Assembly: GCA_028820935.1 (NCBI GenBank) | Contig: JAPPHZ010000050.1 | Coordinates: 1-52,797 of the forward strand | DNA: 52,797 nucleotides | Reading direction: 5' to 3' | Origin: a bacterium | Lineage (GTDB): Bacteria; Actinomycetota; Acidimicrobiia; Spongiisociales; Spongiisociaceae | Shown: positions 34,499 to 48,744 of the stretch, in pieces | How positions within the stretch are numbered: the first letter of the stretch is position 1 | Layout: the number at the start of each line of letters is the position of its first letter | Notes under the pieces: generated by a model | The model's database searches: none | What the model was told of the DNA's origin: nothing | What the model saw: the letters and a program-made list of their open reading frames with translations, nothing else | Translations under genes and position numbers: made by a program

Positions 34499-34702
34499 GC
34501 CCTGATTATTCCTGTTCCCAGCACACCAACGCGCATCGGGCCACTTCAACCCACATAATTCGCAAGCGGCCACACCTCACCCTGCGGTTGATTCCGCACC
34601 GACTGGAAGACGGGGGCCATCAGATGGGTGTAACCCAAGGCCAGGAGTACGAAGGCTCCATTCTCGTCATCCGGACAGACCCCCACCATGAATAATCGGG
34701 GC
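34499..34702. mobile_element. miniature inverted-repeat element 2 (~204 bp), flanked by TA
   Basis: The ends read GCCCTGATTATTC at 34499-34511 and, inverted, GCCCCGATTATTC ending at 34702: 12 of 13 match. TA flanks both sides, as from a TA target duplication. The right end abuts and shares its last base with the dnaX stop codon. It contains a 47-codon minus-strand ORF (34546-34689: MVGVCPDDENGAFVL...ANYVG), perhaps a transposase-linked remnant, but no recognisable protein. Together with element 1 it fills the 357-bp dnaX-recR gap. Confidence 0.6.
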
Positions 34703-36510
34703 TAATCGGGCTGGACCTCCTGGAGGTTCAGCTCGGATTCGCGCAGCAGTAGCTCCGCCTGATGCATGGCCGCCGCCGGGTCCACTTGCGGCGGCGCCGG
34801 CGTGGGGGTGGGTTCATCTACCGGCTCGGGTGGGTCGTGGGCGTCGGGCTCCGGTCCGGAATCGGGGATGCGGTCCGGCGGGGGCGAGGGATCCGATCCG
34901 GCATCCTGCCCGTGCGACCCGCCCGGCGCGCCCGCCATACGGAAATCGATCTCCACCGACCTGCCGAGGAGCCTTCCTCCCTCCCGAGCGAGCAGCGCGG
35001 CCAGATCGGCGTCGTTCGAGAGGGTCTTGTAATGGAGTTCGTATCCGGCCGGAAGGTTCAGTACCAGCGTGGAACCCTCCACTGCGCCCGGAACAGCCTC
35101 GCGGAAGAACGCACCCAGCCTGCCACCCAGCCTTTCGATGACCGCGTTGCTGAGCTGCGGCCAGATGCGGTCCAGGTCCAAATCGGTGAGTCGCTGGTCG
35201 GACGCCGGGACGGGGGCCTGCGGCTCTTGAGGCGGAGGGTCCGGAGTCTCCACCGGGGCTTGGGCCCCAACGGCCGGAGCGGAGGCGGCCGGAGCGGAGG
35301 CGGCCGGAGCGGAGGCGGCCGTCGGGGTGCGGGCGGGCGCCACCGGTCGGCCCATCTCGAGCCGCTTGATCCGCCTCAGCAGTCCCTCCGGGCGGTCGTC
35401 CAACTCGGGGCGCGATAGCTTCAGGACGGCCAGCTCCAGCATCATGCGCTCGTCCCGGCCCTCCCTGAGCTTGACGAGCGCCTCCCCCAGAAGGTCGATC
35501 GACCTCATCACCGAAGCCGCGGGGAGCCGGCCTGCCACCTCCTGCCAGCGCTCGATCACCTCAGGCGGCTCGTCGGTGAACTCCCTCACATTGGAGCTGT
35601 AGTGGGTGAGGAAGACCCCTCTGAAGAACCCCAGTGCATCGCCGGCAAAGCGCCGCAGATCGACACCGCCCGCCGACAGGTGGGCCACCAGCTCGAGGGC
35701 GGCGGCCGGCGCCTCGTCCACAACCGCATCCACCAGCTTCATGAGCGACTCCGGCCCGGCCACCCCGAGAGCCGTCTGGACGCCCTCCTCCGTGATGGTG
35801 CCGTCCCTGGCGGCTACCTGCTCCAGGAGGCTCAACGAGTCGCGGACCGACCCGGCAGCCCGCCGAGCCACCGCCAGCAGGGCGCCGTCGGTGGCCTCGA
35901 ATCCTTCGGCCTCGGCTATCCACCTCAGGTGGTCGGTCAGCGTGTCGGTGGGCACCAGGTGGAAGTCGAACCGCTGGCTCCGGGAACGGACCGTGTCGAG
36001 CAACCGGTAGGGCTCGGTGGTGGCCAGCACGAAATGCACGTGATCGGGTGGCTCCTCCAGGGTCTTGAGCAGAGCATTGGCGGCCGACTTGGTGAGCATG
36101 TGGGCTTCATCGAGGATGAACACCCGCCGAGCGCCCCCAACCGATGCCACCGTGGACACCCCGGCCCGCAGTTCCCTGATGTCCTCCACCTTGTTGTGGG
36201 AGGCGGCATCGAGCTCCATCACGTCCATGGAGACGGATGACGCCACACCGGAGCAGGAGTGGCAAGCACCGCACGGTTCGCTGTCCGGACCCCGGTCGGG
36301 ACAGTTCAGCGCCATCGCCAGCAGGCGGGCGGTGGTTGTCTTGCCCGTGCCTCTGGGACCGGTGAACAGGTAGGCGTGAGCCACCCGACCTGCGGCGATT
36401 TCCCTGGCCAGGGTCACCGTGACATGCTCCTGACCGATTACCTGATCGAAGCGCTGCGGCCGGTACTTGCGGTAGAGCGCCTGGTACTCCATCGCCGGAA
36501 GCGTACTCAT
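34702..36510 (-). CDS. dnaX: DNA polymerase III subunits gamma and tau
   Basis: 602 aa (592-596 if the internal ATG 36492, giving MEYQALYRKYRPQRF, is the start; this matches family N-termini better). Seen: Walker A GPRGTGKTT, zinc-binding CPDRGPDSEPCGACHSC, Walker B VFILDEAHML, the sensor region ATTEPYRLLDTVRSRSQRFDFH, then clamp-loader domains II-III and a Pro/Ala-rich linker with three AASAP repeats, ending in a tau-specific domain. Clamp-loader ATPase that loads the beta sliding clamp. Its stop TAG touches MITE 2. Confidence 0.96.
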   Translation of the reverse strand: MSTLPAMEYQALYRKYRPQRFDQVIGQEHVTVTLAREIAAGRVAHAYLFTGPRGTGKTTTARLLAMALNCPDRGPDSEPCGACHSCSGVASSVSMDVMELDAASHNKVEDIRELRAGVSTVASVGGARRVFILDEAHMLTKSAANALLKTLEEPPDHVHFVLATTEPYRLLDTVRSRSQRFDFHLVPTDTLTDHLRWIAEAEGFEATDGALLAVARRAAGSVRDSLSLLEQVAARDGTITEEGVQTALGVAGPESLMKLVDAVVDEAPAAALELVAHLSAGGVDLRRFAGDALGFFRGVFLTHYSSNVREFTDEPPEVIERWQEVAGRLPAASVMRSIDLLGEALVKLREGRDERMMLELAVLKLSRPELDDRPEGLLRRIKRLEMGRPVAPARTPTAASAPAASAPAASAPAVGAQAPVETPDPPPQEPQAPVPASDQRLTDLDLDRIWPQLSNAVIERLGGRLGAFFREAVPGAVEGSTLVLNLPAGYELHYKTLSNDADLAALLAREGGRLLGRSVEIDFRMAGAPGGSHGQDAGSDPSPPPDRIPDSGPEPDAHDPPEPVDEPTPTPAPPQVDPAAAMHQAELLLRESELNLQEVQPD

Positions 36511-36553
36511 CCGGCACGGTCCGGCAACCTGGCCGCCTAGCTATCGTCGGAGT

Positions 36554-37549
36554 GTGGTCGTCCATGCGGAACCCTTCCGGCACGTTGCCCGCGAGGCTCG
36601 AGAGAACTCCGAATACCTGCGGCTGGCGCCCGCCGCCGCCAAGGCTGCCGAGTCCAAGGGCAGGGAGAGTCCGGAGGAGCCCGACCCGCTGCGCACCGCA
36701 TTCGAACGGGACCGCGACCGCATCGTCCACTCCAACGCCTTCCGGCGGCTGGCTCGAAAGACCCAGGTCTTCATCGACCCCGGCAACGACCACTTCGTCA
36801 CCAGGCTCACCCATACGCTCCAGGTCGCCCAGATCGGACGCTCGATGGCGGTGGCGCTCGGCCTGAACGAGTCCTTGACCGAGGCCATCTGCCTGGGTCA
36901 CGACATCGGCCACGCCCCGTTCGGTCATACCGGGGAGGATGCCCTCGACGAGATTCTGGACGGGGGTTGGATCCATGCCGATCACTCGGTGCGGATACTG
37001 TCGGTGATCGAACCGCTCAACCTCACGTGGGAGACAAGAGACGGCATCCGCGCCCATCCGTGGCGGATCAAGGAGGGACCCGCCACCCCGGAGGGGACCC
37101 TGTGCCGCTACGCCGATCGGATCGCCTACCTGAGCCACGACCCGATCGATGCCATGAGGGCCGGGATCATCCGCTACCGGGACCTGCCGTTCAGGGCGCA
37201 AGCCCTGCTCGGCGACCAGCACGGTCGTTGGGTGACCGCGATGGTGCACGCCGTGGTCGACGGCTCGATCAGTGCCGGCATGGTTCAGATGGCGCCCGAT
37301 GTGGCCGAGGCCATGGACGACCTGCGGAACTTCATGTTCGAGCGGGTCTACCTTCGGCCTGAAGGTCAACCTCTGAGGAAGCAGGCAATGGCGGTGGTGC
37401 AGGACCTGGTCCGCTTCTACGAGACGCACGCGTCCGAGCTACCCCCCTCGGCGCGGCGGTCCGATTCGCCGCAGCGCCAGGCGGTCGACTACGTGGCCGG
37501 CATGACCGACCGTTTCGCCAACCGGGTCCACGCGGCCCGTTGCGGGTAG
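36554..37549 (+). CDS. dgt: deoxyguanosinetriphosphate triphosphohydrolase-like HD protein
   Basis: 331 aa from GTG 36554. Seen: FERDRDRIVHSNAFRRLARKTQVFIDPGNDHFVTRLTHTLQVAQIGRSMAVALGLNESLTEAICLGHDIGHAPFGHTGEDALDEI. H of RLTHT, HD of GHDIGH and further His and Asp make the metal-binding HD site of dNTPases. Hydrolyses dNTPs to deoxynucleosides and PPPi to balance pools. The length fits the short actinobacterial type often called dGTPase-like. 6 bp before manC; divergent from dnaX. Confidence 0.94.
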   Translation: MVVHAEPFRHVAREARENSEYLRLAPAAAKAAESKGRESPEEPDPLRTAFERDRDRIVHSNAFRRLARKTQVFIDPGNDHFVTRLTHTLQVAQIGRSMAVALGLNESLTEAICLGHDIGHAPFGHTGEDALDEILDGGWIHADHSVRILSVIEPLNLTWETRDGIRAHPWRIKEGPATPEGTLCRYADRIAYLSHDPIDAMRAGIIRYRDLPFRAQALLGDQHGRWVTAMVHAVVDGSISAGMVQMAPDVAEAMDDLRNFMFERVYLRPEGQPLRKQAMAVVQDLVRFYETHASELPPSARRSDSPQRQAVDYVAGMTDRFANRVHAARCG

Positions 37550-37555
37550 GGCGAG

Positions 37556-38587
37556 ATGCTTCGACCGGTAATCCTGGCGGGAGGTTCGGGCACCCGGCTG
37601 TGGCCGCTGTCGCGTCCCGAGCATCCCAAACCCCTGACCCGGCCGGACGGCGAGCACTCGATGTTGCAGGCAACCGTCCTGCGCGCCGCCCTACTCCGGG
37701 ATCCGTCGGATCCGATCATCGTGTGCGGCAAGGACCACTACCCGCTGGTCTCGGACCAGCTGGCCGAGATCGGGGTGAACCGATTCCGAGCAGTCCTGGA
37801 ACCGGTGGGACGCAGCACCGCCCCTGCCGCGGCCGCCGCGGCCTTGCTGTCGGCGGCGGACGACCTGCTGCTGGTGCTCCCCGCCGACCATGCCGTCAGG
37901 GACACCGAGGCCTTCGTCGAGGTGGTGGAACGAGCCATGGACGCCGCCCGGGCCGGCTGGCTGGTCACCTTCGGCGTCACGCCGGACCGGCCCGAGACTG
38001 GTTACGGCTACATCGAGCACGGGCCGTCCATCGGCCTCCCGGGCGTGATCCGGATCGCCTCGTTCCGGGAGAAACCCGACCGTCCCACCGCCCGCCGTTA
38101 CCTCGAGTCGGGCCGCTACTCATGGAACTCCGGCATGTTCCTGTTCCGGGCCGGCACCTTCGTCGACGAGCTGGCTTCGGCGAGTCCCGGCATGGTCCGC
38201 CAGGTACGAGCCGCGCTAGGCGGCGAGGGCGAGAATGGTCCGGCTGTGCTGGACGAGCAGGCCTTCTCAGCCTGCCCGGATGGCTCCATAGACCGGACCG
38301 TGATGGAGCGGACCAGCCGGGGCGCCATGGCGCCCCTCGAGGCCGGGTGGTCCGACCTCGGGTCGTGGGCCGCTCTCTGGGAGAGAGCAGCCGGTGACGG
38401 GCGCGGGAACGTGGTGGCCGGGCCGGCCGAGCTGCGCTCGGTCTCGTCCAGCTACGTCTCCGCCGGAGAACGGCCCGTCCTGGTACTCGGCCTCGACAGG
38501 GTCATCGTGGTGGACACCGGGGACGCGGTCCTCGTCGCATCCATGGACAAGGCCCAGGATGTCAAACCACCAGAGGTTAGCTGTTAG
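37556..38587 (+). CDS. manC: mannose-1-phosphate guanylyltransferase
   Basis: 343 aa, nucleotidyltransferase domain only (no fused phosphomannose isomerase). Seen: PVILAGGSGTRLWPLSRPEHPKPL (GTP-binding loop and catalytic Lys), VLPADHAV, DRPETGYGYIEHG, YSWNSGMFLFRA and AGWSDLGSWAALW. Makes GDP-mannose from mannose-1-phosphate for glycans and lipoglycans. The C-terminal beta-helix part is short. Ends on TAG 38585-38587 within heptamer array F, where rpoC converges. Confidence 0.92.
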   Translation: MLRPVILAGGSGTRLWPLSRPEHPKPLTRPDGEHSMLQATVLRAALLRDPSDPIIVCGKDHYPLVSDQLAEIGVNRFRAVLEPVGRSTAPAAAAAALLSAADDLLLVLPADHAVRDTEAFVEVVERAMDAARAGWLVTFGVTPDRPETGYGYIEHGPSIGLPGVIRIASFREKPDRPTARRYLESGRYSWNSGMFLFRAGTFVDELASASPGMVRQVRAALGGEGENGPAVLDEQAFSACPDGSIDRTVMERTSRGAMAPLEAGWSDLGSWAALWERAAGDGRGNVVAGPAELRSVSSSYVSAGERPVLVLGLDRVIVVDTGDAVLVASMDKAQDVKPPEVSC

Positions 38588-38645
38588 TTATTAGTTGCTA
38601 GTTAGTAGTGGTAAGAACTAGCAACTAGAGACTAGAAACTAGCAA

Positions 38646-38650
<5 letters not shown>
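38578..38650. repeat. heptamer array hairpin F, between manC and rpoC
   Basis: Forward units GTTAGCT, GTTAGTT, ATTAGTT, GCTAGTT, AGTAGTG (from 38576), centre GTAAGA, then ACTAGCA, ACTAGAG, ACTAGAA, ACTAGCA, ACTACTC. The arms are complementary over about 30 bp with mismatches, making this one of the best stems. It contains the manC TAG (plus) and the rpoC TAG 38646-38648 (minus). Confidence 0.88.
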
Positions 38651-42677
<4,027 letters not shown>

Positions 42678-42682
42678 GCTTA

Positions 42683-45600
42683 TCAACCTTCTTCCCTGCG
42701 CTCCGGACGCGACAGATCGATTCCGAGCGACTCCGACGTGCGGTAGAGGTCCTCGTCCAGGTCTCTGAACTGGACCTCTTCCCCCGCCGACAGCAGCTCT
42801 ACGTTGAGACACAGGCTCTGCATCTCTTTGATTAGCACCTTGAAGGATTCCGGAATCCCCGGTTCGGGTATGTTGTCGCCCTTCACGATCGACTCGTAGA
42901 CCTTGACCCGACCGAGGACATCGTCCGACTTGATGGTCAGCAGTTCCTGGAGGGCGTAGGCGGCGCCGTAGGCCTCGAGTGCCCACACCTCCATCTCGCC
43001 AAAGCGCTGGCCGCCGAACTGCGCCTTACCACCCAACGGCTGCTGGGTGATCATCGAGTAGGGACCGGTCGAACGGGCATGGAGCTTGTCGTCCACCAGG
43101 TGGACCAGCTTGAGGATGTAGAGGTATCCAACCGTGATGGTCGTGTCGAAGGGCCGCCCGGTACGACCGTCGTAGAGGACCGCCTTGCCGTCGTCGCCCA
43201 CGAGGCGCACCCCGTCCCGGTTGGGGAGGCTGTTGGCGATGACGTCCCGTATCTCGCTCTGGCGGGCGCCGTCGAACACGGGAGTGGCCACGGGAGATCG
43301 GGGCGGCCTGCCCTCCGCCGCCGGGGTCGCGCTCTTGAAGGGCCGCCATCCCTGAGCGGCAGCCCAGCCGAGATGTGTCTCCAGCACCTGGCCGAGGTTC
43401 ATCCGGGATGGAACACCCAGCGGCGAGAGCACGATGTCGATGGGGGTTCCGTCTGCCAGGAAGGGCATATCCTCCTCCGGGAGGATCTTGGCGATCACGC
43501 CCTTGTTGCCGTGCCGGCCGGCGAGCTTGTCCCCTTCGGAGATCTTGCGCTGGCTGGCCACGCACACCCGTACCAGCTCGTTGACTCCGGGCTGGAGATC
43601 GTCGTAGCCGTCGTCCCGCCGGTAGACCCTTACATCGATCACCTTGCCGGACTCACCGTGGGGAACCTTGAGAGAGGAGTCTCTGACCTCGCGGGCCTTC
43701 TCGCCGAAGATGGCCCGTAGCAGGCGCTCCTCGGGGGTCATCTCGGTCTCGCCCTTGGGAGTCACCTTGCCGACCAGGTAGTCACCCGGGCCCACGTTGG
43801 CGCCCACGCGGATAACGCCCTCGTCGTCGAGGTCCTTGAGCACCTCTTCCGCAACGTTCGGAATGTCACGGGTGATCTCCTCGGCACCCAGCTTGGTGTC
43901 GCGAGCGTCGACCTCGTACTCCTCGATATGGATCGAGGTCAGCACATCCTTCTTCACCAGGCGCTCGCTGAGGACTACGGCATCCTCGAAGTTGTGGCCC
44001 TTCCACGGCATGAAGGCGGCCAGCAGATTCTTGCCCAGCGCCAGCTCGCCCGCTTCGGTGGAGGGTCCGTCGGCGATTACGATCCCGGCCGCCACCTCGT
44101 CACCGACGTCGACCACCGGCTTCTGGTTGATCGAGGTGCCCTGGTTCGAGCGCTCGAACTTACGCAGCCGGTAGCGATGCTCCTCATCGGTGCCGGTCTC
44201 GACGATCACGATCTCGTTGCCGTTTACGGAGGTCACCACGCCCGCCACCTCGGAGGTGATCAGATCGCCGGAATCCTGGGCCGCCCGGGCTTCCACGCCG
44301 GTGCCCACCAGCGGCGCCTCGGCCTGGAGCAGGGGCACCGCCTGGCGTTGCATGTTGGAGCCCATGAGCGCCCGGTTGGCGTCGTCGTGCTCCAGGAACG
44401 GGATCAGGGAGGTGGCCACCGAGACGATCTGCTTGGGTGATATGTCCATGTAGTCGACGTCTCGGGGCGGCACCCGGTCGATCTCGCCGCCGGCCCGGCG
44501 GACCAGCACCCGGTCACGAACGAAGGTGCCGTCCGGGTTCAACTCCGAGTTGGCCTGGGCGATCACGAAACGTTCCTCCTCCGATGCGGTCAGGTGCTTG
44601 GTGACATCGGTCACCCGGCCGTCCTCGACCTCGCGGTAGGGGGTCTCGATGAAGCCGAACCGGTTGACCCGGGCGTAGCTGGCGAGGGACCCGATCAACC
44701 CGATGTTGGGGCCTTCGGGGGTCTCGATGGGGCACATGCGCCCGTAGTGGGAGGGATGGACGTCCCGTACCTCGAAGCCTGCCCGCTCCCGCGACACGCC
44801 GCCCGGACCCAGCGCCGACAGGCGCCTCCGGTGGGTGAGCCCGGCCAACGGGTTGGGCTGGTCCATGAACTGGCTGAGCTGGCTGGATCCGAAGAACTCC
44901 TTGATAGAACCCACCACGGGCCGGATGTTGATGAGCGAGGTGGGCGTGATGGAATCCGGGTCCTGGGTCGACATCCGCTCCCTGACCTGGCGTTCCATCC
45001 GGCTCAGACCCACTCGGATCTGGTTCTGGACCAGCTCCCCGACCGTCCGCACCCGGCGGTTACCGAAGTGGTCCGTGTCGTCGGTACGGACCACCACCTC
45101 GTTACCGGCCCGGGTGGTCATGGTCTCCTTACCCTGCTGGAGGTGGATCAGGTAGCGGATGGTGTCGATGAAGTCGTCCGGGGTGAAGAGGCCGTTCTCG
45201 GTTGGGTGTCCCTCCGGGTTCTCGAACTTCTGGTTGACCTTGTAGCGGCCCACCTCGGTGAGGTCGTAACGCTTCGAGTTGAAGAAGATGGAACCGATCA
45301 GTCCCTTGGCGGAGTCCAGGGTGGTCGGCTCGCCCGGGCGCTGCTTGCGGTAGAAGTCCAGCATGGCCTCCTCCACGTCACCCACCGGGTCCTTCTCAAG
45401 GGTGTTGGCGATGACATCCGCGTCATGGAACAGTCGGAGGATCTCGTCATCGGTCTCGGCGATGCCCAGCGCCCTCACGAACGACGTGATGTACTGGCGC
45501 CGCTTGCGATCCACCCGTACGCCGACCGTTTCGCGCTTGTCTATGTCGAACTGCATCCAGGCGCCCTGGCCGGGTATCACCTTGGCGCCGTACACGTCCT

Positions 45601-46051
45601 TGTCGGAGGCCTTGTCGACGGAGTGGTCGAAGTACACGCCGGGAGATCGCACCAGCTGGCTCACCACCACCCGCTCGGTGCCATTGATGATGAAGGTGCC
45701 GTTGCGGGTCATCATCGGGAAGTCGCCGAGGAACACCCTCTGTTCCTTGATCTCCCCGGTATTGCGGTTTACGAACCGGGCGATCACGTGAAGAGGCTTG
45801 GAGTAGCTCGTGTCCCGCTCCTTCGCCTCCTCCTCGGTCATGAGCGGCTCCCCGAAATAATGATCGCTCAGGTCGAGAGCCAGCTGCCCGCCGAAGTCCT
45901 CGATGGGTGAGAGCTGCTGGAAGATCCGGCTGAGGCCTTCTTCGAGAAACCAGTTGAAGGACTCTCGCTGGACCGCGATGAGGTCGGGCAGGGGGCTGAC
46001 CTCGGGGATCTTGGAGAAGGACAGTCGATCAACAGCAGGGGCTATGGCCAA
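42683..46051 (-). CDS. rpoB: DNA-directed RNA polymerase subunit beta
   Basis: 1122 aa. Seen: [22 protein letters not shown] at the N-terminus, the rifampicin region [33 protein letters not shown] with the Asp, His and Ser that are replaced in common resistant mutants all retained, [16 protein letters not shown]-type segment, and [34 protein letters not shown] at the C-terminus. Predicted rifampicin sensitivity by these residues. Start ATG 46051 has aggagg upstream. Separated from rplL by 427 bp containing its own promoter and array G. Confidence 0.98.
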   Translation of the reverse strand: MAIAPAVDRLSFSKIPEVSPLPDLIAVQRESFNWFLEEGLSRIFQQLSPIEDFGGQLALDLSDHYFGEPLMTEEEAKERDTSYSKPLHVIARFVNRNTGEIKEQRVFLGDFPMMTRNGTFIINGTERVVVSQLVRSPGVYFDHSVDKASDKDVYGAKVIPGQGAWMQFDIDKRETVGVRVDRKRRQYITSFVRALGIAETDDEILRLFHDADVIANTLEKDPVGDVEEAMLDFYRKQRPGEPTTLDSAKGLIGSIFFNSKRYDLTEVGRYKVNQKFENPEGHPTENGLFTPDDFIDTIRYLIHLQQGKETMTTRAGNEVVVRTDDTDHFGNRRVRTVGELVQNQIRVGLSRMERQVRERMSTQDPDSITPTSLINIRPVVGSIKEFFGSSQLSQFMDQPNPLAGLTHRRRLSALGPGGVSRERAGFEVRDVHPSHYGRMCPIETPEGPNIGLIGSLASYARVNRFGFIETPYREVEDGRVTDVTKHLTASEEERFVIAQANSELNPDGTFVRDRVLVRRAGGEIDRVPPRDVDYMDISPKQIVSVATSLIPFLEHDDANRALMGSNMQRQAVPLLQAEAPLVGTGVEARAAQDSGDLITSEVAGVVTSVNGNEIVIVETGTDEEHRYRLRKFERSNQGTSINQKPVVDVGDEVAAGIVIADGPSTEAGELALGKNLLAAFMPWKGHNFEDAVVLSERLVKKDVLTSIHIEEYEVDARDTKLGAEEITRDIPNVAEEVLKDLDDEGVIRVGANVGPGDYLVGKVTPKGETEMTPEERLLRAIFGEKAREVRDSSLKVPHGESGKVIDVRVYRRDDGYDDLQPGVNELVRVCVASQRKISEGDKLAGRHGNKGVIAKILPEEDMPFLADGTPIDIVLSPLGVPSRMNLGQVLETHLGWAAAQGWRPFKSATPAAEGRPPRSPVATPVFDGARQSEIRDVIANSLPNRDGVRLVGDDGKAVLYDGRTGRPFDTTITVGYLYILKLVHLVDDKLHARSTGPYSMITQQPLGGKAQFGGQRFGEMEVWALEAYGAAYALQELLTIKSDDVLGRVKVYESIVKGDNIPEPGIPESFKVLIKEMQSLCLNVELLSAGEEVQFRDLDEDLYRTSESLGIDLSRPERREEG

Positions 46052-46391
46052 AGCTTCCTCCTAATAGACACCCAACCGGTAACACCGGCCGGTTCGAACT
46101 CACTTGACCCGATACATCCGTGTTCCGACGCCAGTCCGGACACGAACTATCACCATGCTCTCCGAATATCGGTCGCCAATCAGGCGGGATGTGTGAAGGT
46201 ACGCGCGCTCTCCCGACACCATAGGGCACAGCAAACCGGTAGTTTAGCACGCGGCAAAGCCCGCCTAAACCCGAAGCCTTAGGCGGAAGTCAACTCCTAT
46301 CGACGGGCTCCCGTCGCTGCACCCTACGGGCTATGCCGTCCACTCCGCGGAGATGTTAACGGGACACCGGAGCGGCCGTCAACATCTGTTT
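46052..46391 (-). promoter_or_regulatory. rpoBC promoter and leader region
   Basis: The 340 bp upstream of rpoB holds TTGACG (46377-46382) 18 bp from TAACAT (46353-46358) on the minus strand, a sound -35/-10 pair, so rpoBC can be transcribed independently of rplJL. A stem CCGCCTAA/TTAGGCGG (about 46260-46286) follows in the leader, with a second TTGACT nearby. The leader is about 290 nt, long enough for antitermination or structure-based control. No ORF of interest is seen. Confidence 0.5.
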
Positions 46392-46481
46392 CTAGTCTCT
46401 AGCCTCTAGTCTCTAGTCTGTAGTTCTTAGTAATTCACTATAGAACATCACTAGCAACTAGTAACTAGCAACTAGCAACTA
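46392..46481. repeat. heptamer array hairpin G, after rplL
   Basis: Forward units TAGTCTC, TAGCCTC, TAGTCTC, TAGTCTG, TAGTTCT (46392-46430), a centre of about 20 bp, then ACTAGCA, ACTAGTA, ACTAGCA, ACTAGCA, ACTAGCG (46450-46484). The left arm is mostly of the TAGTCTC variant and the right arm of the ACTAGCA type, so pairing is partial. The rplL TAG (46479-46481, minus) is in the right arm. Confidence 0.85.
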
Positions 46482-46871
46482 GCGGGTCTCGACTGAGCCT
46501 CCGACCGCCTCGATCTTCTCCTTGGCGGCGTTGGCCTCCTCCTTGGAGACTGCCTCGAGGACGGTGCTGGGTAGGCCGTCCACCACCGCCTTGGCCTCCT
46601 TGAGCCCGAGACTGGTCATGGCCCGGACTTCCTTGATGACCTGGATCTTCTTGTCGCCGGATCCGGTGAGCACCACGTCGAACTCCGTCTGCTCCTCGGC
46701 GGGCGCCTCGGCGCCGGCGCCGTCGCCGGCCGCGACCGCCATCGCCATCGGGGCTGCCGCGGTCACGTCGAAGTGCTCCTCGAAGGCGTCGAGGAACTCC
46801 TTGAGCTCGAGGACCGTCATCTCCTCGAACACACCCAACAGTTCTTCAGTAGTCATGCTGGCCATTGCCAT
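46479..46871 (-). CDS. rplL: 50S ribosomal protein L7/L12
   Basis: 130 aa, slightly long at the N-terminus ([15 protein letters not shown]; the third Met is a possible start). Seen: N-terminal dimerisation helices, an Ala-rich hinge ([24 protein letters not shown]), and the C-terminal factor-binding domain [42 protein letters not shown]. Forms the stalk that recruits GTPase factors. 61 bp after rplJ. Stop in array G. Confidence 0.97.
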   Translation of the reverse strand: MAMASMTTEELLGVFEEMTVLELKEFLDAFEEHFDVTAAAPMAMAVAAGDGAGAEAPAEEQTEFDVVLTGSGDKKIQVIKEVRAMTSLGLKEAKAVVDGLPSTVLEAVSKEEANAAKEKIEAVGGSVETR

Positions 46872-46932
46872 CCTCCTAGATTCCGTACTTTCGGCCGGTG
46901 CAGGACACCGGTGGCCGCGCCTGGGCTCGGCC

Positions 46933-47454
46933 TTATCCTTCTTCCTTCTTTTCGAGCAACTGCGAGAACACCGAGGCTGCGTTCCTGGTAAAGGAACCCA
47001 TCAACGAGGCGGCTCTGGTCAGGGGCGCGTTGAATGCCCCGGCGACCTTGGCGAGCATCACATCCCGGCTGTCCAGGGTGGCGAGGCGCGCCACCTGATC
47101 GGCGGCGATGGCCCGGCCGTCGAGCATGCCGGCCTTGATGACCAGGCCTTCGTGGTCGCGGCTGAAGGCGACCAGTGCCTTGGCGGCCGGTACCGGATCG
47201 TCCTCTACGAACGCCACGGCGGTCGGACCCGTGAGCCACTCGTCGAGGTCGACGTGGCCGAGATCGTGGAGGGCGCGCCTGGTGAGCGTCATCTTCAGGA
47301 CCCGGTATCTTGCCCCGGCATCCTTGAGGGTACGGCGAAGTTCCTGCTGGGCCGCCACCGGCAGGCTGCGGTACTCGGTCAGGAACGATGAGGACGAGGC
47401 CGAGAAGTAACCCTTGATGTCTTCAACCGCCCGGACCTTGTCGGGTCGTGGCAT
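46933..47454 (-). CDS. rplJ: 50S ribosomal protein L10
   Basis: 173 aa from ATG 47454 (GGAGG upstream; the longer frame is non-coding). Seen: [95 protein letters not shown], and a C-terminal helix that binds L7/L12 dimers. Base of the ribosomal stalk and autoregulator of rplJL through its leader. Confidence 0.96.
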   Translation of the reverse strand: MPRPDKVRAVEDIKGYFSASSSSFLTEYRSLPVAAQQELRRTLKDAGARYRVLKMTLTRRALHDLGHVDLDEWLTGPTAVAFVEDDPVPAAKALVAFSRDHEGLVIKAGMLDGRAIAADQVARLATLDSRDVMLAKVAGAFNAPLTRAASLMGSFTRNAASVFSQLLEKKEEG

Positions 47455-47768
47455 GAGGTTCCTCCGCTGGATTGCGGGTCGCGGGCCGCCCCGCGACTTT
47501 GCTGGCGGTCGGCCGCACGCGCCGGAACGGCGCACAGGGACAGCAAGGAGGAGTCGAGACGGATGCCTCGATCCGACCTCGGCAGGCGAATCCTCCCGGA
47601 TTGCTTTACACCCGTGACGGGTACCGGCTGTCTACGGCCAAACATTCCCGGCCGGGACCGGGAAACCGCGGGCAGTGTAGCGGCCGCGCCCATCCTGCGC
47701 CAGGCAGGGGTCACCGCCCGTTGCCGGTTGCCGCTCGTCGGTGGGACGAGAAGACTGCTAGCTACCGG
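47455..47768 (-). promoter_or_regulatory. rplJ leader with candidate L10 leader RNA
   Basis: 314 bp between rplA and rplJ. On the minus strand TACACT (near 47680) could be a -10 box. Downstream, about 47640-47555, CCGTAGACAGCCGGTACC, GGGTGTAAAGC and AATCCGGGAGGATT resemble the L10-binding leader found before rplJ in many bacteria. L10(L12)4 binding there would repress translation of rplJL. No other gene is seen. Confidence 0.55.
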
Positions 47769-48485
47769 CTAGGAAGCCACGCTGGACAGGCGGTCCACCT
47801 TGGTCACGTCCACCCTGATGCCCGGACCCATGGTCGAGGCTATCGACAACCCCCTGAGATAGGTGCCCTTCGAAGCGGCCGGCTTCACCCGTAGGAGCTC
47901 GGAGACCAGGGCGATCAGGTTCTCGTGGAGGCGCGCCTCGTCGAAGGAGGCCTTGCCGATGGGAGCGGCCACGTTGCCGTAGCGATCGTTGCGGTACTCG
48001 ATCTTGCCGGCCTTGAACTCGCCGACGGTCCGAGCCAGATCTCGGGTGATCGTCCCGGCCTTCGGGTTGGGCATCAGACCCCGAGGTCCCAGGATCCTTC
48101 CGAGGCGACCCACCTTCGGCATCATGTCCGGCGAGGCGATGGCCACGTCGAAGGTTATGTTCCCGCCCGAGGCGATCGACTCGATCAGTTCGTCGCCACC
48201 GACCACCTCGGCTCCCGCCTCCTCGGCCTCGGTTGCCAGGTCACCGACCGCGAACACGCCGACGCGAACCGCCTTGCCCGTTCCGTGGGGAAGCACCACC
48301 GTGCCCCGTACCAGCTGGTCGGCCCTGCGGGGATCGATCCCCAGCTTCATCACCGCCTCGATGGTCTCGTCGAAGCGGGCGGCGGCGGAAGCCTTCACCA
48401 TGCGAACTGCCTCGAGCGGCTCGTAGTGGTGATACTTGTCGTATGCGGCGGAGAGCCGGTCGTAGCGCTTGCCCCTGCGGGCCAT
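47769..48485 (-). CDS. rplA: 50S ribosomal protein L1
   Basis: 238 aa from ATG 48485 (AAGGAGGAATCC upstream); the in-frame upstream codons are not part of the family. Seen: [97 protein letters not shown] and [14 protein letters not shown], all L1 signatures. Binds 23S rRNA at the E-site stalk and can repress its own operon. Separated from rplK by 259 bp, unusually long for this pair. Confidence 0.97.
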   Translation of the reverse strand: MARRGKRYDRLSAAYDKYHHYEPLEAVRMVKASAAARFDETIEAVMKLGIDPRRADQLVRGTVVLPHGTGKAVRVGVFAVGDLATEAEEAGAEVVGGDELIESIASGGNITFDVAIASPDMMPKVGRLGRILGPRGLMPNPKAGTITRDLARTVGEFKAGKIEYRNDRYGNVAAPIGKASFDEARLHENLIALVSELLRVKPAASKGTYLRGLSIASTMGPGIRVDVTKVDRLSSVAS

Positions 48486-48744
48486 TGGATTCCTCCTTGT
48501 GGTCATAGCGAGCCACTCTCGCGGTAGCTCTCCCATCGGTGTTCGGTTGTAGTGGTCGGTCTGCGAAACAACCGGGTGCTATGGCGGCCATCGGCGTCCC
48601 GTCGCTGCGTTCCGCTTCCTCAACGTACCGCTGCGGGTACGCCTTCGTCAGCGGGCCTTGCGAGGAACACCGCTGCCGACGCCATACCACACCGACATTA
48701 CACAGACAGACCACTAGCCCCGCTTCTTGGGGCGAAGGGCCCGG
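48486..48744 (-). other. 259-bp rplK-rplA spacer with hairpins
   Basis: rplK and rplA are usually close together. This spacer contains GCCCC-AAGAAGC-GGGGC right after rplK and GTACC-CGCAGC-GGTAC further on (minus strand), but no T-tract and no convincing ORF. It may contain an L1-binding or processing structure; nothing firmer can be said. Confidence 0.35.

Noticed and set aside
42678-42986. N-terminal extension of RpoC inside rpoB
   Set aside because: The extension has no family similarity and lies within the rpoB reading frame; GTG 42677 with AAGAAGG is the normal start.
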